Below, in pieces: positions 28,332 through 37,707 of a stretch of 64,000 nt of DNA. The notes beneath the pieces are model-generated. The model made no database searches. It was not told the DNA's origin and worked only from the letters and a program-made list of their open reading frames with translations. Each line of letters opens with the position of its first letter. The first letter of the stretch is position 1. The stretch covers positions 62,001 to 126,000 of the forward strand of contig NZ_JABFVK010000015.1 of the NCBI RefSeq assembly GCF_013362815.1. The letters are read 5' to 3'. The DNA comes from Hamadaea sp. Its GTDB lineage: Bacteria; Actinomycetota; Actinomycetes; Mycobacteriales; Micromonosporaceae. The translations under genes were made by a program, and so were the position numbers.

Positions 28332-28924
28332 CAGGCTTCTCCTCCCCCGGCGGCTGGTCCCCATTCCCCGGGCGCGGGAACGCCGGGTGGCCGCACCGCT
28401 TGCCGCCGCGGCCCGTCGCCGTGGCCTTCGCCGGGCTCCTTCGCTCCGGGCCACGGCTTGGCAACCCGGCTGGCCAGCACGAAGTCCTTGCGCAGCGGGT
28501 GACCCTCGAACTCCGGGGTGAGCAGCAGACGCGGCAGGTCGCCGGGGAATCCGATGCCGAACATCTCGCACGTCTCGCGCTCGTGCCAGGACGCGCCCGG
28601 GTAGACCTCGACGATCGAGGCGAGCACGGGCTCCTCGCGCGGCAGTCTCGTCCGCAGGAGCAGCCCGAACCGCTCACGGGTGGACCAGAGGTGCGCGACG
28701 ACGGTGAAGCCGTCGGCCAGTTCGTCCACGGCGGACAGCCAGTCGAAGAAGTCGAGACCGAGCCCGTCCCGGGCGGTACGCACCGCCGAGACCCACTGGG
28801 CGGGCGGCACGTCGACCACGGCTCGGGCGTACGCGCCACCGCCGGAGACGCCGGGCTCGGCGGCGTCCAGCCCGGCCGATGCCAGCAGGCCGATCAGCCG
28901 CGGGCCGACCTCTTCGGGAGTCAT
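28331..28924 (-). CDS. nuoC: NADH-quinone oxidoreductase subunit C
   Basis: 197 residues from ATG 28924. It is the 30-kDa-type hydrophilic subunit that supports NuoD/NuoB. Recognisable segments are DFFDWLSAVDELADGF, VEVYPGASWHERETCEMFGI (family signature) and EGHPLRKDFVL. The C-terminal ~40 residues are Gly/Pro rich and probably disordered. The stop overlaps nuoH, so the C-H junction looks settled rather than a random break. There is no nuoD-like sequence on either side. Confidence 0.93.
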   Translation of the reverse strand: MTPEEVGPRLIGLLASAGLDAAEPGVSGGGAYARAVVDVPPAQWVSAVRTARDGLGLDFFDWLSAVDELADGFTVVAHLWSTRERFGLLLRTRLPREEPVLASIVEVYPGASWHERETCEMFGIGFPGDLPRLLLTPEFEGHPLRKDFVLASRVAKPWPGAKEPGEGHGDGPRRQAVRPPGVPAPGEWGPAAGGGEA

Positions 28925-29035
28925 GCGCCGATCCTAAACCGCTGCTGGGAATCGGGACCTACGTGGCTGCGGGCCGTTTGTACACTCAGGGTCCCCCTGG
29001 CGGCCCAGCCGCTGGTTTCCCCCTCGGGAGGCATC

Positions 29036-29536
29036 GTGCCGGAGCCCCGCGACTTCGCGGAGTTCTACGCGAGCACGTTCCCGTCCCTGACCACGCAGGT
29101 CTACCTGCATACGGGGGATCTCGCCGAGGCGCAGGACGTCGCGCAGGAGGCGTACTGCCGGGCTTTGATCCGCTGGCGCGAGGTCGGCACGTACGACGAT
29201 CCGATCGCCTGGGTCCGCCGGGTCGCCTGGAATCTGGCGACCAGCCGCTGGCGGCGCATGCGCCGGGGGATGGAGCTGCTGCACCTGCACCGGGTCGAGG
29301 TGGAGACGCCCGGTCCGACACCCGACCGGGTCGCGCTGCACCGCGCGCTGCGGCTGCTACCCGAACGCCACCGGCAGGCCGTGATCCTTTTCTATCTGGA
29401 GGATCTGACGATCGCGGAGATCGCCTCGCTCACCGGCGCCGCCGAGGGCACGGTCAAGTCGTGGCTGCACCGGGCCCGCGCCACCCTCGCCGAACACCTC
29501 GTCCCGGACCGGGAGATCGACCATGTCCGCACCTGA
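29036..29536 (+). CDS. ECF RNA polymerase sigma factor, SigE family
   Basis: 166 residues from GTG 29036 with GGGAGG at 29026-29031. Region 2 contains FAEFYASTFPSLTTQVYLHT and DVAQEAYCRALIRW; region 4 ends with LTIAEIASLTGAAEGTVKSW, the helix-turn-helix that reads the -35 element. It matches the SigE-family of short actinobacterial ECF factors. It overlaps by 14 bases a gene for a one-helix membrane protein that is the likely anti-sigma partner. Confidence 0.9.
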   Translation: MPEPRDFAEFYASTFPSLTTQVYLHTGDLAEAQDVAQEAYCRALIRWREVGTYDDPIAWVRRVAWNLATSRWRRMRRGMELLHLHRVEVETPGPTPDRVALHRALRLLPERHRQAVILFYLEDLTIAEIASLTGAAEGTVKSWLHRARATLAEHLVPDREIDHVRT

Positions 29537-30191
29537 CCGGCTGCGCGCACTGCTGCGTCAGGCGGAGGCCGAGGTCCGCGCGCAAGTCACGATTCCGCCG
29601 CTCCTTCATTTAAAGCATCGGGTACGCCGAAGGAAACTCGCCCGCTCCGCGGCTGCCGGGGCGGGCGTCGTGCTGACCGTCGCGGCGTTGTTCCTGGCTC
29701 CTCGCGTACGCGGACCGGAGCGGGTGCCGCTGGCCGTCTCGCCGCCGCCCGTGCCGACGCCGACGGGAGACCCGGCCGAGCCGCCCAGCATCTCGGGCAC
29801 CTCGCGCGACGAGGCCCGCCGCCCGGAAAGCACACCCGTGCAGGCGTTGCCCCGGCTGCAGGTCCAGCCATTGGCCGTCACCGCCCACCTCACCGAGGCC
29901 GAAGTCGCCGCCCACATCGTCGTGCGTACCAGTGGTTTCGGCTCGATCCGGGTGACCGTCCAATTCGCCTACCCGACCGGCAGATTCGCGTACGCGACCG
30001 AGGAGGAGACCTTCACGGTCACCGGCACGGGCCGCAACGAGTTCGTCGAAGTCGTCGGCATGAGCCTCGCCCGCGCGTGCGCCACCGCCGCCACGCCGAC
30101 CGGTGACTTCGTCAGCGTGACCGCCCGCTACGAAGTGGCCGGAAGACCGGACGACGACCTCAACGGGTACGCCTTCATCCAATGCCCCTAG
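29523..30191 (+). CDS. Putative membrane anti-sigma partner
   Basis: 222 residues. The N-terminal ~40 residues are cytoplasmic and basic (LKHRVRRRKLARS), followed by one membrane helix (AGVVLTVAALFLA). After a Pro-rich linker comes a C-terminal outer domain of ~110 residues with two Cys near the end. The 14-base overlap with the ECF sigma gene and the general layout suggest an anti-sigma factor, but no zinc-type H-x3-C-x2-C motif is seen. The assignment rests on position. Confidence 0.6.
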   Translation: MSAPDRLRALLRQAEAEVRAQVTIPPLLHLKHRVRRRKLARSAAAGAGVVLTVAALFLAPRVRGPERVPLAVSPPPVPTPTGDPAEPPSISGTSRDEARRPESTPVQALPRLQVQPLAVTAHLTEAEVAAHIVVRTSGFGSIRVTVQFAYPTGRFAYATEEETFTVTGTGRNEFVEVVGMSLARACATAATPTGDFVSVTARYEVAGRPDDDLNGYAFIQCP

Positions 30192-30283
30192 CGATCGTCC
30201 GAGCAACGCTCCTCTGGACTCGAGCTCGGCTGATCGACGCCGCGATCATTGTGCCGGTGGGCGGGCATCTCGGCGCGCCAGTG

Positions 30284-31486
30284 TCACCACCGGCCGAAGG
30301 GCAGGGTCGTCCAGGTGGTGCCACCGTCGGTGGTGAGGTGCAGGGTCACCTGGCCGGTGCCGGGCTCCGACAGCACATACAGCGCGGTGTTCGCGTCCTT
30401 CACGAACCCGCCCTGGATCGACGTGCCAGGCGGTAGGTGGGCGACGTCGGTCCAGTTTGCGCCGGCATCGGTCGTGCGGTACACGTGGGCGCCACTGCCG
30501 GTAAGCCAAGCGATCGTCGCTGAGACCGGGTTGACGTCGTCACCGCCGGGCGCACCGCCGGGATGTGGTTGCCAGCTGTACCCGCCGTCGGTCGATGTGG
30601 CGAGCTGCCAACCGGGAGCGTGGCCGCCGGCGACGAAACACACCGCCCACAGCCCGCCTTTACGGCCGGCGGCGAGGTACGCGTCGGCCACATTGGGATG
30701 CGACAGGCCGGCGCACGGGTCGGTGGCGGCGCTCCAATGCGCCCCACGGTCATCAGTGCGGTACCACCCCACGTCGGTGCCTTGCCCGCGCAGCGCGATA
30801 GCGCTGCCGGCGGACAGGACCGCGAGGCTGGTGATCGGTCCGCTGCCGGGCGGTTGACTGGCCGTTGGTTCAGGCCGCGTGCCAGCGGTCGCGACGAGTA
30901 CCCGACCGTTGTGGGCGAGCCAAAGCGTCCGGCCGGCGAGGCCGCCGCCCTCACTCTGGGTGGGATCAGCACCCAAGTCCCAACTGCTCCACCATCGCCC
31001 ACCGTCGAGCGAGCCCAGCACCTTGGTGCCATTGACGATCCACAGTGTCGAGTCGTCGGCCACCACGAGGCCGAGGGGCACGTCGATGCCGCCGTCGATG
31101 CCGTCGAGCGCCCCGACGGTGGTCCAGGTCCGCGCGAGATCGGTGCTGCGCATCACCGTGTATCGGCGCGGAGCGCTCGCCGTAGCGCACGGGTCCGCGT
31201 CACAGCTGTGGGTGATCGCGAACATCGTGCCCGACGGGGCAGCCTCGATCGCGTCCAGCGGCAACCGAACCGCCACCCTCGCAGTAGCGGGCGCGGCGTG
31301 CCGCCGGCCGTCGGCCTGCCACACCCCACCGGTCAGAGCGATCATGGCGCCCGCCGCGGCGGCGGTCGTGATCCAACGGCGCGTCGTGCGCCGGTCCCCG
31401 CGGGTGCGCACGTCCACCGCGTCCGGCCAGTTCACGCCGGCCGCGTCCGCGCGCAGGTCGGCGGCGAGCTTTGTCAGGTCAGACAT
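30284..31486 (-). CDS. Membrane-anchored BNR/Asp-box beta-propeller protein
   Basis: 400 residues. A short cytoplasmic N-terminus (~37 residues, ending DRRTTRRW) and one helix (ITTAAAAGAMIALTGGVW) are followed by a large outer domain. This has at least five Asp-box repeats of the S/T-x-D-x-G-x-x-W type: RSTDLARTWT, RTDDRGAHWS, TSTDGGYSWQ, RTTDAGANWT, LTTDGGTTWT. Such repeats mark sialidase/sortilin-like propellers, but no catalytic sialidase motif is recognised. It overlaps the sigma gene at 31479, suggesting a sensor or anti-sigma role. Confidence 0.8.
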   Translation of the reverse strand: MSDLTKLAADLRADAAGVNWPDAVDVRTRGDRRTTRRWITTAAAAGAMIALTGGVWQADGRRHAAPATARVAVRLPLDAIEAAPSGTMFAITHSCDADPCATASAPRRYTVMRSTDLARTWTTVGALDGIDGGIDVPLGLVVADDSTLWIVNGTKVLGSLDGGRWWSSWDLGADPTQSEGGGLAGRTLWLAHNGRVLVATAGTRPEPTASQPPGSGPITSLAVLSAGSAIALRGQGTDVGWYRTDDRGAHWSAATDPCAGLSHPNVADAYLAAGRKGGLWAVCFVAGGHAPGWQLATSTDGGYSWQPHPGGAPGGDDVNPVSATIAWLTGSGAHVYRTTDAGANWTDVAHLPPGTSIQGGFVKDANTALYVLSEPGTGQVTLHLTTDGGTTWTTLPFGRW

Positions 31487-31970
31487 GGTTGGCCTCCGTC
31501 ATGTCGATGAGGGTCCCAAGAGTGCGCCGGCCGCGGGCGAGGCGGGCCTTCACGGTGCCGACCGGCACACCGGTCTCTACCGCGATCGCCGCCACCGGCA
31601 GGTCCAGAATGTGGTGCAGGACGACGGCGATGCGCTGGTCAATCGGTAGAACCTTGAGCGCGGCGATCAACGCGACCGTGTTCTCGCCCGGTGCCGGCGC
31701 CGGATCGGGCAGCCCGTGACGGCGGTAGGCGGCCAGCCGCCCGCGCTGCTTGCGCCAGCTGTTGGCGACGATCCGCCAACCCACCACCCGAATCCACGCC
31801 TCCGGGTCAGGGCTGCGGCCGACGCGTCCCCACCGTTGCCATGCGCGGGTGTACGCCTCCTGCGCGGCGTCCTGCGCCTCGCCGAGATCCCCGCAGGCCG
31901 CGTACAGGAACTGCAGGACGCGCACCCGGGTGCCCCGGTAAAACTCGTCGAATCGATCGGCGTCGCGCAC
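31479..31970 (-). CDS. ECF RNA polymerase sigma factor, SigE family
   Basis: 163 residues from GTG 31970 with GGGAGGG upstream. Region 2 reads RFDEFYRGTRVRVLQFLYAA and DAAQEAYTRAWQRWG; region 4 reads PVAAIAVETGVPVGTVKARL. It is closely similar in layout to the factor at 29036, and the two modules face each other. It overlaps the Asp-box membrane protein gene by 8 bases, so sigma and membrane partner are co-translated. Confidence 0.9.
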   Translation of the reverse strand: MRDADRFDEFYRGTRVRVLQFLYAACGDLGEAQDAAQEAYTRAWQRWGRVGRSPDPEAWIRVVGWRIVANSWRKQRGRLAAYRRHGLPDPAPAPGENTVALIAALKVLPIDQRIAVVLHHILDLPVAAIAVETGVPVGTVKARLARGRRTLGTLIDMTEANHV

Positions 31971-32155
31971 TTGCCCTCCCTCGTCCTACGGTCGCTCCTG
32001 CCCCCATAACCCGCCGGGGTGGCCGCCGGTTGCATCACGTCGGCGAAGACTCGACACGCGCGGCCCGCCCCGACATCGCCTCGGACGTGTATCTGACTGG
32101 CAGGCTGGCCGGTCGACGGTGTCGGCAGAGCATGTCCATCGGTAGGTTCCCTGGC

Positions 32156-33007
32156 ATGGCGACCGTACGGAACGTCCTCAGCGTCGCTGGGCATCTGCTG
32201 CTGGTGGTAGCTGGCATCGTGGCGGTCCTGGTGACGACCTCTGACCTGGCCTACCCGGCGCTGCGGCACGCGTTGGTCGCGTTGGTCGCCGCCCTGTGTG
32301 TGGTCTCGGTGCTGGGTCGGTTCCGGCGAGGATGGGGACCGGTATCGGGCACGATGGCAGCCCGACTCGTACGGGCGGTGGGTACGGCCCTGGCCGGGCT
32401 TGGCGCCGTGGGGGTGATCCTCGGGTTCGCCCAGGGCGGCTTCCCGTCCGACCGGGCCAGCGGCGGTGTACGGATCTACACCGTGGTTCTGGTCGTCAAC
32501 CTCGCGGCAGTCCTAGCTGCCACGAGCCGGGACAGTGGGCTCACGCCGCGGGCGATGGTGTCCAGCGTCGGTTTTGGTCTGATCGCTGCGGCGATGTTCG
32601 CGGCTGCGGTGCCGACCCTGCCACCCGGGCTGGTCGGGCTCGGCGTCCTCCTGGTCGCCGGGGCCGGCGTCGGCGCCGGGTTGTTCGCCCGCCCTGCCGA
32701 GGGTCGGCTGGTGCCTGGGCTGCTCGCCATGGTCACGGCCTGTCAGGCCGTGTACTTCGTGGCGGCGGTGCTCTACCGGTACGGGCCGGACGCGTGGATG
32801 CCGTACGCCGGTCCCGGGCCGCTGACCCCGGAGGGCCAGTTGGACCAGAACCGTGCCGAAGCGATCGACCCGTACGGGGTTCTCCTCCTGCTGGGCCTGA
32901 TCGCGGCGATGATCGTGGTCGGCGCAGTGATGGCCGCGCGGCACGGCCGCGTCACACAGGCGCCCGTGGCGGTTCCCGGGGTACCGCCGGGGAATACCGC
33001 ACGTTAG
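32156..33007 (+). CDS. Polytopic membrane protein of unknown function
   Basis: 283 residues from ATG 32156 (GGTAGG nine bases upstream); ATG 32132 would add eight residues. About seven hydrophobic helices are visible, for example HLLLVVAGIVAVLVTTSDLA, VGTALAGLGAVGVILGF and YGVLLLLGLIAAMIVVGAVM. No transporter or enzyme motif is recognised. It lies between an ECF sigma gene (divergent) and nuoB (convergent, 35-base gap), in the segment that separates nuoC from nuoB. Confidence 0.7.
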   Translation: MATVRNVLSVAGHLLLVVAGIVAVLVTTSDLAYPALRHALVALVAALCVVSVLGRFRRGWGPVSGTMAARLVRAVGTALAGLGAVGVILGFAQGGFPSDRASGGVRIYTVVLVVNLAAVLAATSRDSGLTPRAMVSSVGFGLIAAAMFAAAVPTLPPGLVGLGVLLVAGAGVGAGLFARPAEGRLVPGLLAMVTACQAVYFVAAVLYRYGPDAWMPYAGPGPLTPEGQLDQNRAEAIDPYGVLLLLGLIAAMIVVGAVMAARHGRVTQAPVAVPGVPPGNTAR

Positions 33008-33042
33008 GAATACTGATAATGCCGCCGGTTAACTGACACCAG

Positions 33043-33597
33043 TCATGTCGATCGCCGCAGCTCCACCGTTACTGGGTAGGGGGGTGGAACCACGGGGGCG
33101 GTCAAGGCGAGCGGGTCGGGCCGGTCGACGCCGCCGATGCCCGGGTCCTCGGCCGCGATCTTCTCCTGCAGACGCAGGATGCCGTGCAGGAGCGCCTCCG
33201 GACGCGGCGGGCAGCCGGGGACGTAGACGTCGACCGGGATGATCTGGTCGACCCCCTTGGTCACCGAGTAGCTGTCCCAATAGGGTCCGCCGCAGTTGCT
33301 GCACGCGCCGAACGAGATGACGTACTTCGGCTCGGGCATCTGGTCGTAGAGCCGCTTGATCGCCGGCGCCATCTTGTCGGTGACCGTCCCGCTGACCACC
33401 ATCAGGTCGGCCTGCCGGGGGCCGTGCGCGAACGGGATTACTCCCATGCGCATGAAGTCGTGCCGGCCCATGCTGGACGCGATGAACTCGATGGCGCAGC
33501 AGGCCAGGCCGAAGTTGAAGACCCACAGCGAATAGCGGCGGCCCCAGTTCAGGACGAACTTGATGGGGTGGCCGAGGACCGCGGGCAGTTGCGCCAT
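33043..33597 (-). CDS. nuoB: NADH-quinone oxidoreductase subunit B
   Basis: 184 residues from ATG 33597. It carries cluster N2, the last Fe-S centre before quinone. The tandem cysteines are in [10 protein letters not shown], with further ligands in [16 protein letters not shown] and [16 protein letters not shown]. The length is normal for the ~180-residue actinobacterial form. It is alone here: the next complex I gene (nuoC) is more than 4 kb away, and nuoA is not upstream, where an MFS gene lies instead. Confidence 0.95.
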   Translation of the reverse strand: MAQLPAVLGHPIKFVLNWGRRYSLWVFNFGLACCAIEFIASSMGRHDFMRMGVIPFAHGPRQADLMVVSGTVTDKMAPAIKRLYDQMPEPKYVISFGACSNCGGPYWDSYSVTKGVDQIIPVDVYVPGCPPRPEALLHGILRLQEKIAAEDPGIGGVDRPDPLALTAPVVPPPYPVTVELRRST

Positions 33598-33623
33598 ACC
33601 CGTCAGAGTAATGCGTACCGGGG

Positions 33624-34991
33624 TCAGGCGGCTTCCGGGACGACCTCGGTGGTGAATCCGCGTAGGAAGAGCAGGGCCAGCCCGACGATGACAGCGGGCA
33701 CCACCGTGAAGCCGAGCAGCACTCCCAGCTCGGCATGGGAGGTCTGGACGGCCGAGACGCCGGTGGTGCTGGAGACGTAGCCGAAGAACTGCAGGACCTG
33801 CCCGAAGATTCCGGGGCCGAGGGCCAGCCCCAGCGTTTCCCCGGCGGTCCACACCCCGGTGAAGACGCCCGCCTGACGTTTACCGGTCCGGGCCGTGTCG
33901 TACGCGATGCAGTCGGGCAGCAGTGCCAAGCCGAAGAGCTGCTGACCGGCGTATCCGAAGCCGATCACTGCGATCATCGCGTACACGAGGAAATGCGGCA
34001 CGAGCGGCGCGGTCGCGAGCGCGAGCGTGGCCAAGGTGAGGGTGGCGGAGGCCAGGATGTAGCCGCGGACCTTGCCCAGCCGCTCGCCGATCCGCCGCCA
34101 GAGTGGGGTTACGACCAGCGCCGGGGAGACCACGGTGAGGAAGAGCAACGGCATCGCGCCGTGGTCGTGCAGCACGTGGTCGGCGAAGTACTGGACGCCC
34201 GCGAGCATGCACGCGACCCCGGTCGCCTGGACCACGAAGCAGGCCACCAGTACGCGGAACGGCCGATTGGCCGCGACCACCTTGAGCTGGGCACGGAGCG
34301 TCGGTTCGGAGGCTTGGACCGCGCCGATCGGAGCCGTCGCGGTGCCGTAGAAGGCGCAGAGCGTGCCGACGACCATCATCGTGGCGACGAACAGGCCCAT
34401 CAGCCGGTGCCCGGAGATGCCGCCGCCGGTGGTGTCCACGATCCACGGCGCGACCGCACCCGAGACGAGAATGGTGGTCGCCAGCAGACCGACTCGCCAG
34501 GTCATCATCCGCGTACGCTCACCGGCGCTGTCGGTCATCTCGGCCGGCATGGAGACGTACGGGACCTGGAAGAACGCGAACGCCGTGGCGGTCAGGAGGA
34601 AGAGGACCGCGACGTAGCCGACCGCCAGCACGGGACTGCCCCCCGGCGGCACCGGGCCGAACGGCGCGGCGAAGAGGGCGGCGAAGAGCACCGCGAGGGT
34701 GAGCCCGGCGCCCAGGAGGTACGGCCGTCGCGCACCCCAGCGGGTCTGCGTCCGATCGGACACCCGGCCGACGAGCGGGTTGGCGACCACGTCCCAGGCC
34801 TTGGGAGCCAGCACCAGAAGTCCCGCAAGTCCGGCGGAAACGCCTAGAGTATCGGTCAAATAGGGCAGCAGGAGCAGTCCGGGAACAGTGCCGAACGCCC
34901 CCGTCACCAGCGAGCCGAGTGAGTACCCGATGCGGACGCGCGGGGACAGGGATTCGCTGTCGGCGGGAGCGACAGCCACACTGTTCTGCAT
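33624..34991 (-). CDS. MFS / GPH-type sugar:cation symporter-like transporter
   Basis: 455 residues from ATG 34991 ([20 protein letters not shown]). Twelve hydrophobic segments are expected. [41 protein letters not shown] (the GPH/MFS loop 2-3 motif) and [13 protein letters not shown] resemble melibiose-type carriers. The C-terminal half has [20 protein letters not shown]. The substrate is unknown. It is divergent from the gamma-glutamyltransferase-like gene with start codons only 13 bases apart. Confidence 0.85.
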   Translation of the reverse strand: MQNSVAVAPADSESLSPRVRIGYSLGSLVTGAFGTVPGLLLLPYLTDTLGVSAGLAGLLVLAPKAWDVVANPLVGRVSDRTQTRWGARRPYLLGAGLTLAVLFAALFAAPFGPVPPGGSPVLAVGYVAVLFLLTATAFAFFQVPYVSMPAEMTDSAGERTRMMTWRVGLLATTILVSGAVAPWIVDTTGGGISGHRLMGLFVATMMVVGTLCAFYGTATAPIGAVQASEPTLRAQLKVVAANRPFRVLVACFVVQATGVACMLAGVQYFADHVLHDHGAMPLLFLTVVSPALVVTPLWRRIGERLGKVRGYILASATLTLATLALATAPLVPHFLVYAMIAVIGFGYAGQQLFGLALLPDCIAYDTARTGKRQAGVFTGVWTAGETLGLALGPGIFGQVLQFFGYVSSTTGVSAVQTSHAELGVLLGFTVVPAVIVGLALLFLRGFTTEVVPEAA

Positions 34992-35004
34992 GGGCACCGC
35001 CTCC

Positions 35005-36426
35005 ATGGGCACAGAGCGTACGGGAGTGAGAATTAGTCGCGTACCGGCTGGGGTCGCCGCGGGACATCCCGCGACGGTCGAGGCTGGCCTCCGCGTGCTG
35101 GCCGAGGGCGGCAACGCCGTCGACGCCGCGATCGCCGCGACCTTCGCCTCCTGCGCCGCCGAGACCATCCTGTGCGGCCTGGGCGGCGGCGGCTTCGCCA
35201 CCGTGTTCTCGGCCAACTCCGGCAGCGTCGCCGTCATCGACTTCTTCTGCGCGATGCCGGGACTGTCCGGCCAGGTTCCGGGACCGATGGTACCGATCGA
35301 GATCGACTTCGGCGGGGTGCCGATTCCGTACTCCATCGGCGGGGCCTCGGTGGCCGTCCCGGGTGTCCCGGCGGGCTGCGCCGAACTGCATCGCCGCTTC
35401 GGCCGCCTGCCCTGGCTGGAGATCGTGCAACCGGCGTACGACGTCGCGCACGCGGGCGCGCCGATTCCGCCACCGCAAGCTGAGGCGCTGCGGTCCATCG
35501 CCCCGGCGATGATCCTCGACCAGGGCGGTCCGGCGTACGCACCGGAGGGGCGGCTCCTCGAAGGCGGCGGACTGCTGCACCACCCTGGTCTCGACGACGC
35601 CTTCGCACTACTCGCCTCGGGTTACGACGAGTTCGCCGAGTACACCGCGGGTCTCATGGTGGACGCGGTGCAGGCCGGTGGTGGTGTCCTCAGCCGGAAA
35701 GACGTCGAGGCGTACCAGCCGATCTCGCGGCCGGTCCGATCCGCCACGCTCGGCGGACGGCACGTATGCGGACGGCTCGACCTCAATCGCACCCTCCCCA
35801 CGATCGCCGCCCTGCCGCGGATGGACGTCCTCACCAGGCCCGAACGGGCGGTCGCGCTCGGCCGGGCGCTTCAGGAGAACGCGCATCGCCCCGAGGGTCT
35901 CGGCGAGACGACCAACATCTCCGTGGTGGACGGCGAGGGCAACGCCTGCGTCGTCACGCATACGCTCGGACTCGGCTCCGGCGTCTGGCTGCCGGACCTG
36001 GGCATCCACCTCAACTCGATGCTCGGCGAGGGCGAACTGCTCGCCGGGCACATCCATCCCGGCGACCGGGTCCACTCGATGATGAGCCCGCTCGTGGTGC
36101 TGTCCCCGGAGGGCGACCTCGACTTGGCCATCGGTTCGGCGGGTGCCTCCCGCATCCGGTCAGCGCTGCTCAGTACCTTGATCGCGTACCTGGTCGAGGG
36201 GCGCTCGGTGCCGGACGCGGTCGCGGCACCCCGGCTGCACGTCGCCGGGCAGCTCGCCCATCTGGAGCCCGGCTACCCGGCCGACGCCGCCGACGCGCTG
36301 GCCGAGTCCGGGTTCGTCGTGCAGCAGTGGGAGCAGACCAATCACTACTTCGGCGGGGTGAGCGCCGTCGGGCGTACCGGGGCGGCCGGCGATCCTCGGC
36401 GCGGCGGGCACGCCCACGTCCTCTAG
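35005..36426 (+). CDS. Gamma-glutamyltransferase family protein
   Basis: 473 residues from ATG 35005 (alternatives: 34990, or GTG 35026). Ntn-hydrolase GGT features are GHPATVEAGLRVLAEGGNAV near the N-terminus, GLGGGGFATVF, and the autoprocessing/nucleophile site in GETTNISVVDGEGNACVV, where the second Thr would be the catalytic residue. At 473 residues it is shorter than typical GGT (530-580) and has no clear signal peptide, so it may be a cytoplasmic GGT-like acylase. Its start region overlaps that of the divergent MFS gene. Confidence 0.85.
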   Translation: MGTERTGVRISRVPAGVAAGHPATVEAGLRVLAEGGNAVDAAIAATFASCAAETILCGLGGGGFATVFSANSGSVAVIDFFCAMPGLSGQVPGPMVPIEIDFGGVPIPYSIGGASVAVPGVPAGCAELHRRFGRLPWLEIVQPAYDVAHAGAPIPPPQAEALRSIAPAMILDQGGPAYAPEGRLLEGGGLLHHPGLDDAFALLASGYDEFAEYTAGLMVDAVQAGGGVLSRKDVEAYQPISRPVRSATLGGRHVCGRLDLNRTLPTIAALPRMDVLTRPERAVALGRALQENAHRPEGLGETTNISVVDGEGNACVVTHTLGLGSGVWLPDLGIHLNSMLGEGELLAGHIHPGDRVHSMMSPLVVLSPEGDLDLAIGSAGASRIRSALLSTLIAYLVEGRSVPDAVAAPRLHVAGQLAHLEPGYPADAADALAESGFVVQQWEQTNHYFGGVSAVGRTGAAGDPRRGGHAHVL

Positions 36427-36444
36427 CGAAGGCTGCAGAAGGAG

Positions 36445-37686
36445 TCAGCGGGTGTGGCCGGCGCCGGTCACGACGTACTTCGTGGAGGTCAGCTCGGGCA
36501 GCCCCATCGGGCCCCGGGCGTGCAGCTTCTGCGTCGAGATGCCGATCTCCGCGCCGAAGCCGAACTCGCCGCCGTCGACGAACCGGGTCGAGGCGTTGAC
36601 CAGCACCGCTGCCGCGTCCACCCGGGCGGTGAACTCGTTCGCGGCGGCCAGCGATCCGGTCACGATCGCCTCACTGTGGCCGGTGCCGTAGCGCGTGATG
36701 TGCTCGATCGCCTCGTCCAGCGAGTCGACCACCGCCACCGAGATCTCCAACGCGAGGTACTCGGTCGCGAAGTCTTCCTCCGTCGCCGGGACGACCGCCT
36801 CGTCGAACACCGCCACGTCGCGCGTACCGTGCACGGTCACCCCCGCGTCGCGGAACGCGGCCAGCGCCACCGGCAGGAACTCACCCGCCACCGCCGAGTG
36901 GACCAGCAGGCTCTCGGCCGCGTTGCATACCGACGGCCGCGAGGTCTTCGCGTTGAGCAGGATCGACAGCGCCATGTCCAGATCGGCCGACTCGTCGACG
37001 TAGATGTGGCAGTTGCCGACCCCCGTCTCGATCACCGGCACCGTCGATTCTTCGACGACACTGCGGATCAGGCCCGCTCCCCCACGCGGGATCAGCACGT
37101 CGACCAGGCCACGGGCCCGCATCAGGTCGCGTACCGTCTCGCGGGACGACGGATCGACCAGCTGCACGGCGTCGGCCGGCAGCCCGGTCTTCGCGATCGC
37201 CTCCCGGAGCACCTCCACGATCGCGGCGTTCGAGTTCGCGGCGCTCGACGAGCCCCGCAGCAGCACGGCGTTACCCGACTTCAGGGTCAGCCCAGCCGCG
37301 TCGGCGGTCACGTTCGGCCGCGCCTCGTAGATGATGCCGACCACGCCGAACGGCACGCGTACCTGCCGCAACTGCAGGCCGTTGGGCAGCGTCGAGCCGC
37401 GCACGACCTCACCCACCGGGTCGGCCAGCGCGGCCATCTGCCGCAACCCGTCCGCGATCGCCACCAGCCGCGCGGGCGTCAGCGCCAGCCGGTCGATGAT
37501 CGACTCGCTGGTCCCCTGCTCACGCGCCGCCGCGACGTCCAGACCGTTCGCCTTCACAATCTCGGCGGTACGCGTGACGAGCGCGTCCGCCATGGCGATG
37601 AGAGCATCGTCCTTGACTGCGCGGGTAGTGGTGGCCAGCGTCCGGGCGGCGACGCGGGCGCGCTGAGCGAGTTCGGTGACGGACAT
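36445..37686 (-). CDS. proA: Gamma-glutamyl phosphate reductase
   Basis: 413 residues from ATG 37686. It reduces gamma-glutamyl phosphate to glutamate semialdehyde with NADPH, the second step of proline synthesis. ALDH-like motifs are present: [34 protein letters not shown], and the active-site Cys in [14 protein letters not shown]. It follows proB in the same direction after a 78-base gap filled mostly by an inverted repeat. Confidence 0.96.
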   Translation of the reverse strand: MSVTELAQRARVAARTLATTTRAVKDDALIAMADALVTRTAEIVKANGLDVAAAREQGTSESIIDRLALTPARLVAIADGLRQMAALADPVGEVVRGSTLPNGLQLRQVRVPFGVVGIIYEARPNVTADAAGLTLKSGNAVLLRGSSSAANSNAAIVEVLREAIAKTGLPADAVQLVDPSSRETVRDLMRARGLVDVLIPRGGAGLIRSVVEESTVPVIETGVGNCHIYVDESADLDMALSILLNAKTSRPSVCNAAESLLVHSAVAGEFLPVALAAFRDAGVTVHGTRDVAVFDEAVVPATEEDFATEYLALEISVAVVDSLDEAIEHITRYGTGHSEAIVTGSLAAANEFTARVDAAAVLVNASTRFVDGGEFGFGAEIGISTQKLHARGPMGLPELTSTKYVVTGAGHTR

Positions 37687-37707
37687 GGCTTCACCTTTCC
37701 ATCAGTG

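Noticed and set aside
28948-28979. ECF-type promoter (GGAAT ... CGTT) upstream of the sigma gene at 29036
   Set aside because: The spacing of about 22 bases between the two boxes is too long for a typical ECF promoter, and single matches are expected by chance.
28924-33043. Searched for nuoA and nuoD remnants between nuoC and nuoB
   Set aside because: All of this region is taken by sigma, membrane and propeller genes; no NuoD or NuoA motifs in any frame were recognised.
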